Positions 1 to 4,657 of a stretch of DNA of 5,043 nt are shown here, in pieces (position 1 is the stretch's first letter; each line of letters opens with the position of its first letter). Origin of the DNA: Pseudomonadota bacterium (GTDB taxonomy: Bacteria > Pseudomonadota > Alphaproteobacteria > Rhizobiales > Tepidamorphaceae); NCBI GenBank assembly GCA_023435545.1, contig JAEYRQ010000624.1, positions 1 to 5,043 of the forward strand. Reading direction: 5' to 3'. The position numbers and the translations under genes are program-made. The notes beneath the pieces are model-generated. The model ran no database searches and was not told the origin of the DNA. It saw only the letters and a list, made by a program, of their open reading frames with translations.

Positions 1-1
1 G

Positions 2-235
2 CCGATGGAAGCGGCCTCGCGCGCGGAGCCGGGCTGCCTTCGATATCAGGTTTACGAGGCGATGTTCGAGCCGGGCCGCGTTCTCGTCCATGAGCATTGG
101 GCCTCCGGGGAGGCGCTGGCCGAGCACGAGCGCCAGCCGCACCTGAGGGTATTCCGCGCGGCTTCGGAGGGGCTGCGCCTGGGCGCGATCACACGTACCG
201 TCCACGAGATCACGGATGAGAAACTCGTCATTTGA
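2..235 (+). CDS. ABM-fold (antibiotic biosynthesis monooxygenase family) protein, 5' partial
   Basis: The 3' part of a small ABM-domain protein (YgiN-like dimeric alpha+beta barrel). Seen: the frame is open from the window edge, and 'EPGCLRYQVYEA', 'PGRVLVHEHWAS', 'ALAEHERQPHLRVF' follow the family order of beta strand, beta strand (E-x-W), then helix with the H..PH..F pattern. ABM proteins are usually about 95-105 residues; 77 codons are visible and the first beta strand is missing, so the ATG at 5 is probably internal and the true start lies upstream of the window. Family members include quinol/polyketide monooxygenases and many proteins of unknown substrate, so a specific reaction cannot be assigned. 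The domain call is fairly sure; the function is open. Confidence 0.8.
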   Translation, partial: PMEAASRAEPGCLRYQVYEAMFEPGRVLVHEHWASGEALAEHERQPHLRVFRAASEGLRLGAITRTVHEITDEKLVI

Positions 236-240
236 GCGGC

Positions 241-265
241 CGCGACCGGTCCGGGGACGGTCGCG
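241..265 (+). terminator. Possible stem-loop after the ABM gene
   Basis: Perfect 8-bp arms CGCGACCG (241-248) and CGGTCGCG (258-265) with a 9-base loop, starting five bases after the ABM stop codon. No T-tract follows, so it is not a classical intrinsic terminator; it could protect the 3' end or act with Rho. A second small hairpin, CTGCTG/CAGCAG (284-300, 5-base loop), lies just downstream. The rest of 266-456 shows no gene or clear promoter hexamers. Confidence 0.3.
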
Positions 266-456
266 TGCTGGCCACCGTGCCGGCTGCTGAAACACAGCAG
301 AAGCGGTTGGCAACGAAAGGGTAACGCAAAAGCCACGAAGTCGCCGCGCTTTCTGTCCGCGGGAGCCAGAATTCGGGCCATCCCGCGCCCGATTGATCCG
401 CTCTTCTTTCCCACAACAGCGCCCGACGTGGCGCGGACAAGACGGGGAAAGAGAAC

Positions 457-822
457 ATGGTTGACGGGACAAGAATCCGGGATGGAGGGCGGGCGGCGTC
501 CCGCTTGCAGTCTCTCCTCAGGGCAGCCGCGCTTGGTGTCGCGCTGGCAGTGCTGCCGCCGGTCGCCTCGCACGCGGCACCAGGCGCCGCGACCGAGGAT
601 CCGGCCGGACAGGCGGTCCTGGAAAGGGCGCACACGGGGCAGAGGGCGCTGCTCCTCGACCTGCCGCGGCCCACGCTCGCGCCGGGCTTGCCGCCGCCGG
701 ACTTCACCACGGTTTCGGACCGCAGGATCATCTCCGGCGGAATCCTGCTGTTGCTGGCCGGCTTCGGCGGGCTCACCGCGCTGATGTGGCGCGAGCTCGG
801 CATCCGATCCAAGGCCCGGTGA
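457..822 (+). CDS. Hypothetical exported protein with C-terminal membrane anchor
   Basis: A 121-residue protein that I do not recognise. Seen: an N-terminal basic stretch (R12, R16, R22) followed by a hydrophobic segment (about 23-37) and a plausible signal peptidase site S-H-A at 38-40. A Pro/Ala-rich stretch of about 50 residues follows (41-90), with 'LPRPTLAPGLPPPDF' in the middle, then a second hydrophobic segment at 91-111 (IISGGILLLLAGFGGLTALMW) and a short basic tail (REL..RSKAR). Predicted topology: short periplasmic domain held by one membrane helix, tail in the cytoplasm. The ATG at 457 is preceded by purine-rich GGGGAAAGAG, and codon use is strongly GC3-biased, supporting real coding. 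The next gene begins within eight bases of its stop, so the two are likely co-translated and may form a membrane pair. Confidence 0.72.
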   Translation: MVDGTRIRDGGRAASRLQSLLRAAALGVALAVLPPVASHAAPGAATEDPAGQAVLERAHTGQRALLLDLPRPTLAPGLPPPDFTTVSDRRIISGGILLLLAGFGGLTALMWRELGIRSKAR

Positions 823-823
823 G
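818..823 (+). promoter_or_regulatory. Ribosome binding site that decides the 830 start
   Basis: GGTGAG overlaps the TGA stop (820-822) of the upstream gene and lies six bases before the ATG at 830. This suits translational coupling and favours 830 over the ATG at 824. Confidence 0.45.
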
Positions 824-829
824 ATGACC

Positions 830-1018
830 ATGTGCGTGAAGCAGCTACTGAATCGCGCCCAGCCGGGCGACGTCGTCGCCGTGCTGATCTTCGCGGTCCT
901 CGCCGCGCTGGGTATGATGCTGATCGCCGACGGGCTGTGGCTGAAGGCGCAGGACATCGACGGGTTGGTGTCGCCGGCGCATATGCTGGTCGACTTCAGG
1001 CCCCGTCCCCACGGCTGA
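830..1018 (+). CDS. Hypothetical single-pass membrane peptide (62 aa)
   Basis: A small membrane protein of unknown function, second in an operon with the gene ending at 822. One hydrophobic helix (about residues 15-33, VVAVLIFAVLAALGMMLIA) is flanked by a short N-terminal part with K4 and R9 and a C-terminal tail of about 28 residues with 'LWLKAQDIDGL' and a proline/arginine end. Two in-frame ATGs exist, at 824 and 830. I chose 830 because GGTGAG (818-823), which overlaps the upstream stop codon, sits six bases before it at normal Shine-Dalgarno distance but directly abuts 824. With 824 the protein gains Met-Thr and has 64 residues. Coupling to the upstream gene is likely either way. No known family is recognisable. 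Confidence 0.65.
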   Translation: MCVKQLLNRAQPGDVVAVLIFAVLAALGMMLIADGLWLKAQDIDGLVSPAHMLVDFRPRPHG

Positions 1019-1025
1019 TCCCCTC

Positions 1026-1481
1026 TCAGGAAGCGGCGCGCAGTTCCTGCGCGAGGTCATGCACGCCGGCAAGGCCGTGCACCGACAGCGTTTCTCCGGA
1101 GGCGGTCGAGAGCGACAGCGTCCCTGCACCGAAACGGCCGCCGGCAAGCGAGGGTTCGAACTCGACGTCGCTCAGTTCACCCCATCCCACATGGCGCGGC
1201 GTCATGTTGGGCCAGCCCCGTTCGATCCAGATGCCGTCGAAGGTGCGCGCGATGCGCGTCGTCTGAAACCGGAGGAAGACAACGAGCAGATAGAGCGGCA
1301 CGATCACCGCCGTAGCGATAAAGGCATAGAGCCCCACCGTGCGGCCGCGCCCGCCGATGAATTCGGCCACGGCCCACACGGCCAGCAACACCGCCGTCAG
1401 GACCAGCGGTGGCAGGAACACGCTCCAGTGTGCCCGGCCGATGATCCGGGGCTCGATGGCAGGATCGACGCTCGCTTCCAT
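1026..1481 (-). CDS. Two-TM membrane protein with bacterial PH-like domain
   Basis: A 151-residue integral membrane protein. Two hydrophobic helices (about 20-42 and 49-70) are separated by a short glycine/arginine loop (GGRGR). The C-terminal half (about 76-151) has the pattern of bacterial PH-like domains of the bPH2/YdbS type: 'TRIARTFDGIWIERG', then 'RHVGWGELSDVEFEP', then 'GAGTLSLSTASGETLSVHGL' and a final amphipathic helix (DLAQELRAAS). These domains usually lie on the cytoplasmic face, and their ligands are mostly unknown. The reading frame can be extended to a TTG at 1526, but the ATG at 1481 is preferred because the extension (RRDATDRPD...) is unlike protein start regions and would run towards the upstream terminator. 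No Shine-Dalgarno is visible before 1481. The 3' end converges on the membrane-peptide gene with only seven bases between the stops. Family call is moderate. Confidence 0.75.
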   Translation of the reverse strand: MEASVDPAIEPRIIGRAHWSVFLPPLVLTAVLLAVWAVAEFIGGRGRTVGLYAFIATAVIVPLYLLVVFLRFQTTRIARTFDGIWIERGWPNMTPRHVGWGELSDVEFEPSLAGGRFGAGTLSLSTASGETLSVHGLAGVHDLAQELRAAS

Positions 1482-1494
1482 GTTCGGGACTATA
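1482..1494 (-). promoter_or_regulatory. Candidate -10 element placing the transcript start at the PH gene ATG
   Basis: On the minus strand TATAGT (plus positions 1489-1494) lies seven bases before the ATG at 1481. Standard geometry would place +1 at about 1482, giving a leaderless mRNA, which agrees with the missing Shine-Dalgarno. No good -35 hexamer is found 16-18 bases upstream, so this is a weak prediction. Confidence 0.3.
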
Positions 1495-1523
1495 GCATCC
1501 GGCCGGTCCGTTGCATCCCGGCG

Positions 1524-1554
1524 CAAAAAGGGAACGCCGCCCCGAAGGGCGGCG
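1524..1554 (-). terminator. Intrinsic terminator of the JmjC oxygenase gene
   Basis: Perfect 8-bp stem CGCCGCCC (1535-1542) / GGGCGGCG (1547-1554) with the four-base loop CGAA on the plus strand. Read on the minus strand it is followed by TTCCCTTTTTGC, a T-rich tract. It begins about 60 bases after the stop codon of the 1614-2534 gene. No T-tract follows on the plus strand, so it acts for the minus strand. It separates the oxygenase transcript from the downstream PH-domain gene. Confidence 0.75.
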
Positions 1555-1613
1555 CGAAAGTTGGAATTGGAGCGATAGTCAGAAAAAACGTTCGAAAGCG
1601 GATCGGGATCCGG

Positions 1614-2534
1614 TCAGCGGGCGACGTCGACAAATCCTCCCGGTGCCGCCGGATCGACCAGGAAATCGGTGATGCGGGCGTAGCGGTGCTTCTTCATCAG
1701 CCCGCTGTACTTCACCGCCGCGGCAAGACCCGCCTTCGCCAGGAACGCCGGCCCGGATGTGGCGCGGGATGGATTGCGGACCCCGACGCGCCGCAGCACG
1801 CCATTGGCGTAGTTCATCGCGTATGAAGCGCGAATGTCGCTGGTCCAGTGTTCCGTGGTCACCGAGACGTTCAGGCAGTCGTGATTCGCCACGCGGTGCG
1901 GGCCGTTCAGCGCCCAGTGCAGCATCTGGCCCGGCTCGAGATCGTAGGTCTCGGCATATTCATCGTACCAGGGCTCGTACGGCACCTCTTCCTCGGTCAG
2001 GCCGAGAATGATCCCTTCCATGTCGGCGGGGTTCAGGAAGGGCTCGGCGGCCGGATATACGTAGACGCGCTTGCGGCCGCGGATTTGCCAGAGCATCTGG
2101 CCGGGCACGTCGCAGTGGTAATAGACCTGCGCGTTCGGCGAGGAGATGAGCACCCCGAGACTGCGCTTGAAGGTCGACAGGCCGGGCACGTTCGTCTCGA
2201 CCTCGCCGAAGATCCGATCGAGGAGGGCGCCGTAGCGGGCATCCGTGGTGTTGACGCGCTGCAGGTTGATCCAGATGCGGCCGGTCCTGACGGCCTCGAT
2301 CACCTCCGCGCCGCTGCGCGTGCCCTTGTCGCCGGCACGCCAATTGCGGCGGCGGTGATCGGTTCCCATGGTGCAGATGTGATAGTCGGCCGGGTCGGCG
2401 CGGTCGATCAGCTCGGCGAGCGCCTCGTCGTCGAAAAGGCCGGTGTCGGCCAGGCGGTGGTTCAGCTTGATTGTGTGGCGGCCGAAGACCGTCGTGTGCC
2501 TGGGCTGCCAATCGGTGAAGATGGTGTCGTTCAT
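1614..2534 (-). CDS. JmjC/cupin_8-type Fe(II)/2-oxoglutarate-dependent oxygenase
   Basis: A 306-residue predicted soluble protein with the JmjC/cupin-like fold. Seen: the iron motif H140-x-D142 in 'YYHCDVPGQMLWQIRGRKR', a lysine K155 fifteen residues after H140, and a distal histidine H213 in 'WALNGPHRVAN'. In human FIH-1 the ligands are H199, D201 and H279, with K214 binding 2-oxoglutarate. The H-to-K distance is identical here, so the active site looks complete. Inferred reaction: hydroxylation of a protein or small-molecule substrate with decarboxylation of 2-oxoglutarate. The substrate is unknown. Residues 1-120 form the family's helical N-terminal part; 231-306 are a basic C-terminal extension. 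The frame runs open to a TTG at 2615, but the ATG at 2534 is chosen as it starts the conserved-looking part; its ribosome site is weak (GGCAGAACG). It is followed by an intrinsic terminator and preceded by 175 noncoding bases, so it is probably monocistronic. Confidence 0.82.
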   Translation of the reverse strand: MNDTIFTDWQPRHTTVFGRHTIKLNHRLADTGLFDDEALAELIDRADPADYHICTMGTDHRRRNWRAGDKGTRSGAEVIEAVRTGRIWINLQRVNTTDARYGALLDRIFGEVETNVPGLSTFKRSLGVLISSPNAQVYYHCDVPGQMLWQIRGRKRVYVYPAAEPFLNPADMEGIILGLTEEEVPYEPWYDEYAETYDLEPGQMLHWALNGPHRVANHDCLNVSVTTEHWTSDIRASYAMNYANGVLRRVGVRNPSRATSGPAFLAKAGLAAAVKYSGLMKKHRYARITDFLVDPAAPGGFVDVAR

Positions 2535-2709
2535 CGTTCTGCCGGCAACTGTCTCAGTATGACAAGTGTCTCGGAATGAAGCGCCCGGCGGCCGAGCTGT
2601 GCCGACACTACGCAACTTGTTCAGTGAACGGAAACCTTTCGAATTATTTACCTTAAGAAGCGGAAATCCTGTTGCTTAAATTTGGAAGCGCGTGGCGGCA
2701 GCGGTCCGT
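2535..2709 (-). promoter_or_regulatory. AT-rich upstream region of the JmjC gene with small inverted repeats
   Basis: A gene-free stretch that includes the most AT-rich part of the window (2637-2686), where a promoter for the minus-strand oxygenase gene would be expected. TAAATAAT (minus strand, near 2643-2650) is a possible -10 region but lacks a good -35. Two symmetric elements are visible: GTTCAGTGAAC (2619-2629, perfect 5-bp arms around one base), and, close to the start codon, TGTC (2550-2553), GACA (2561-2564) and TGTC (2567-2570) half-sites, with TGTCTC repeated at a 17-base interval. They could be operators; no regulator is identified. Confidence 0.35.
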
Positions 2710-3255
2710 TCAGCTGCCGGAAGCGCGTTCCGCCAGGCTCTTCAACCGTACGAGCCCCGCCTCGTAGTCCTTACCCACCCAACCGTCGACGAACAGGCCC
2801 AGCCAGCGGGTGACCGGGTTCATTCCGAGGTCGGTCTCGAAATCCCAGGTGACCTCGGTTCCGCGCCCGGCCGGCGTCAGGATGATGCTCGCCTGCGCCT
2901 CGCCGATGTCGCCGAATTGCAGGCGGGAGGTGACCGAACGGCCGGGGTCGATCTCGACGATTTCCTGGCTGCCGGAACCGACGTCCGGGTGCTCGCTGCG
3001 CCAGATGAGCCGTTGGCCGACGCCGGTCTCCGGCCCCTCGTGGACGTAGCTGGTGCCAGCGGGATCGATCGTTGCCCAGGGCGACCAGTCGTTGAAGCGT
3101 CTGAGGTCCGAAACGAGTGGCCAGACCGCCCCGGAGGGCGCGTCGACCACGATCGAGCGGCTGATCTCGACCTGGCGTGGCAGCAGCAACCCGACGAGCA
3201 GGAACAATGCGACGATGATCAGCAGGCCGACGATGTAGCGAGCGATCGAACGCAT
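2710..3255 (-). CDS. Membrane-anchored SRPBCC (START/polyketide-cyclase-like) protein
   Basis: A 181-residue protein. A single hydrophobic helix at 7-25 (YIVGLLIIVALFLLVGLLL) after R2/R6 is followed directly by an SRPBCC domain. Typical features are 'LPRQVEISRSIVVDAPSGAV' (strand and first helix entry), 'W..VSDLRRFNDWSPW' (about 45-60, the common F.xWsPW motif), central beta strands with 'GVGQRLIWRSE', 'TEVTWDFETDLG' and a C-terminal helix (VGKDYEAGLVRLKSLAE). The fold binds hydrophobic ligands in its cavity; most members of this anchored type have no known function. It is probably held in the inner membrane with the domain in the periplasm (inference). The ATG at 3255 has a weak GGA a few bases upstream. 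It is divergent from the sugar dehydrogenase gene and co-directional with the oxygenase gene 175 bases downstream; no terminator is visible between them. Confidence 0.85.
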   Translation of the reverse strand: MRSIARYIVGLLIIVALFLLVGLLLPRQVEISRSIVVDAPSGAVWPLVSDLRRFNDWSPWATIDPAGTSYVHEGPETGVGQRLIWRSEHPDVGSGSQEIVEIDPGRSVTSRLQFGDIGEAQASIILTPAGRGTEVTWDFETDLGMNPVTRWLGLFVDGWVGKDYEAGLVRLKSLAERASGS

Positions 3256-3386
3256 TGTTCCGGCTTCTTGCGATTCCGACTGGGCCTTGTCCCGCCGTCG
3301 CCGCGACCCCGCGGCTTCACGCTGCCGTGAGTTCGGCGGCCGAATCGGCGCTCGCCCCTACATAAGTCCACAACAGGAGGAGGGCC
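3256..3386. promoter_or_regulatory. Divergent intergenic region with palindromes
   Basis: The 131 bases between the divergent SRPBCC and dehydrogenase genes must hold both promoters. Seen: a 13-bp palindrome TTCGGCGGCCGAA (3332-3344, 6-bp arms around one G) and CCGCG/CGCGG arms with a four-base loop (3301-3314). TACATA (3359-3364) is a weak -10 candidate for the plus-strand gene, with no convincing -35 at the right distance. Confidence 0.35.
3375..3384 (+). promoter_or_regulatory. Strong Shine-Dalgarno site of the PQQ dehydrogenase gene
   Basis: AGGAGGAGGG ends two bases before the ATG at 3387. Its first AGGAGG (3375-3380) leaves a six-base spacer, the ideal distance. It is by far the strongest ribosome site in the window and fixes the start. 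Confidence 0.85.
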
Positions 3387-4538
3387 ATGTCGAACTCAGG
3401 ATTTCAACCATCCACGTCAACGATCCTGGTGGTGGCGTTGATGGCGATGATGGCCGGCCCGGCGACGGGTCAGACCGTAGAGACGGCGGCAGGACCGATC
3501 AGCGTCCAGACGGTGGCGCGCGGGCTGGAGCATCCCTGGGGGCTGGCCTTCCTGCCGGACGGCGCCATGCTGGTGACCGAGCGGCCGGGCCGGGTACGGC
3601 TGGTGGCGCCCGACGGCAGCATGTCGGAGGCGCTAGAGGGAGCGCCGCAGACAAGGTCGCTCGGTCAGGGCGGACTGCTCGACATCGCGCTGCATCCCGA
3701 TTTTGCCGCCAATGGTCTCGTCTATTTCACCTTCGCCGACCTGGACGGCCGCGCCGCGGGAACCGCGGTCGCGCGCGCAAGGCTGGTGCGAGAGGCGGGT
3801 TCTACACCGAGGTTCGAGGGGCTCGAGACGATCTTCAGCATGGGCAACAAGACCAGCGGCAGCCGCCATTTCGGCTCCAGGCTCGCCTTCGCGCCGGACG
3901 GGACGCTGTTCTTCACCATCGGCGACCGGGGCGAGATGGACCGGGCGCAGGTTGCCGCCGACCATGCAGGTTCGGTGCTCAGGATCGCGGACGACGGATC
4001 GATCCCGCCCGACAATCCCTTTGCCGACGGTGCCGAGGCGGCGCCGGAGATCTGGTCGTTCGGCCACCGCAACCCGCAAGGAGCCACGATCCATCCCGAG
4101 ACGGGCGTGCTGTGGACCGTCGAGCACGGTCCGCGCGGCGGCGACGAAGTCAACATTCCCCGCAAAGGTGCCAACCATGGCTGGCCGGTCATCTCCTATG
4201 GTGTCCACTATTCCGGCCAGACGGTCGGCGAGGGCACGCATAGGGAGGGCATGGAGCAGCCGGTCCACCACTGGGATCCGTCGATCTCGCCGTCCGGGCT
4301 GATGTTCTACACGGGGGAGGTGTTCCCCCACTGGCAGGGCGACCTGTTCACAGGCGGACTGTCGGGACAGTTGCTGTCGCGGCTGGAGGTCGATGGCGAG
4401 TCGGTAACTGGGGAGGAACGGATGCTGACCGGCCTCGGCCTGCGCATCCGCGACGTCCGCCAGGGGCCGGACGGCCACATCTTCCTGCTGACGGATTCAG
4501 GCGACGGGCGGATCCTGAAGCTCAGCCCGGCGGATTGA
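3387..4538 (+). CDS. Periplasmic PQQ-dependent aldose sugar dehydrogenase (YliI/GSDH family)
   Basis: A 383-residue exported six-bladed beta-propeller quinoprotein, close to the length of E. coli YliI (371). Residues 1-29 are a signal peptide (hydrophobic 13-26, likely cut near A-T-G-Q at 26-29). Family motifs in order: 'HPWGLAFLPDG' (49-59), 'VTERPGRVRL' (63-72), 'GQGGLLDIALHPDF' (93-106), 'SRHFGSRLAFAPDG' (159-172), 'TIGDRG' (177-182), 'GHRNPQG' (226-232), 'EHGPRGGDEVN' (246-256), then 'GANHGWP' and a 'WDPSISPSGL' motif. By comparison with Acinetobacter soluble glucose dehydrogenase, H161 matches catalytic H144, R228 matches R228 and Q94 matches Q76, so PQQ binding and catalysis look intact. 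Expected reaction: oxidation of aldose sugars at C1 to lactones in the periplasm. No PQQ synthesis gene is in the window. Transcribed divergently from the SRPBCC gene and convergently with the Kbp-like gene. Confidence 0.95.
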   Translation: MSNSGFQPSTSTILVVALMAMMAGPATGQTVETAAGPISVQTVARGLEHPWGLAFLPDGAMLVTERPGRVRLVAPDGSMSEALEGAPQTRSLGQGGLLDIALHPDFAANGLVYFTFADLDGRAAGTAVARARLVREAGSTPRFEGLETIFSMGNKTSGSRHFGSRLAFAPDGTLFFTIGDRGEMDRAQVAADHAGSVLRIADDGSIPPDNPFADGAEAAPEIWSFGHRNPQGATIHPETGVLWTVEHGPRGGDEVNIPRKGANHGWPVISYGVHYSGQTVGEGTHREGMEQPVHHWDPSISPSGLMFYTGEVFPHWQGDLFTGGLSGQLLSRLEVDGESVTGEERMLTGLGLRIRDVRQGPDGHIFLLTDSGDGRILKLSPAD

Positions 4539-4539
4539 G

Positions 4540-4564
4540 GCCGGCGGTCGGTGCGCGCGCCGGC
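4540..4564 (+). terminator. Weak stem-loop after the dehydrogenase gene
   Basis: GCCGGC arms at 4540-4545 and 4559-4564 with a 13-base GC-rich loop begin just after the stop codon. No T-tract follows, so a role in termination is only possible. Confidence 0.2.
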
Positions 4565-4601
4565 AGGCGGGATTCCTGGCGCACTCGCGGCGGTGCGGTG
4601 G

Positions 4602-4624
4602 ATGCCCGGGTCAAGCCCGGGCAT
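4602..4624. repeat. Palindromic intergenic repeat of the alphaproteobacterial 'MPGLDPGIH' type
   Basis: Perfect 9-bp arms ATGCCCGGG (4602-4610) and CCCGGGCAT (4616-4624) around TCAAG. The reverse strand reads ATGCCCGGGCTTGACCCGGG then CATCCACCGC, which translates as MPGLDPGIHR. This peptide is commonly seen in spurious ORF calls from dispersed palindromic repeats in alphaproteobacterial genomes (recalled family knowledge, not searched). It sits between two convergent genes, the usual place for such repeats, and may form a bidirectional hairpin that stabilises or ends transcripts. It lacks flanking T-runs. Confidence 0.7.
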
Positions 4625-4643
4625 TGCGCGGCAGGGGAGCGAC

Positions 4644-4657
4644 GGGGCGGTCGCCCC
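4644..4657 (-). terminator. Short hairpin abutting the Kbp-like gene stop
   Basis: GGGGC/GCCCC arms (4644-4648, 4653-4657) with a four-base loop directly follow the stop codon of the minus-strand gene. There is no T-tract; with the 4602-4624 palindrome it may help 3'-end formation. Confidence 0.2.

Noticed and set aside
52..957. 301-residue minus-strand reading frame opposite the two small membrane genes
   Set aside because: Low-complexity Arg/Ser/Pro-rich translation with no fold or motif. It is a shadow produced by high GC; it spans three plus-strand genes and an intergenic gap.
1585..1602. T6 tract (minus strand) downstream of the oxygenase stop as a terminator
   Set aside because: No stable hairpin precedes the T-run; the hairpin at 1535-1554 is far better.
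1848..2579. 243-residue plus-strand frame opposite the oxygenase gene
   Set aside because: Antisense mirror of a gene with a complete catalytic motif set; the translation has no recognisable family.
2535..2615. N-terminal extension of the oxygenase to a TTG
   Set aside because: Adds 27 residues over the putative regulatory region, uses a rare start codon and has no ribosome site.
2619..2632. Possible LexA (SOS) box
   Set aside because: Alphaproteobacterial boxes are GTTC-N7-GTTC; the second GTTC is absent here.
3633..4478. 281-residue minus-strand frame opposite the dehydrogenase gene
   Set aside because: Antisense shadow of a gene with clear PQQ-dehydrogenase motifs.
4307..4624. 105-residue minus-strand frame beginning MPGLDPGIH
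   Set aside because: Its start lies in the palindromic repeat and the rest is antisense to the dehydrogenase 3' end; a well-known type of spurious call.
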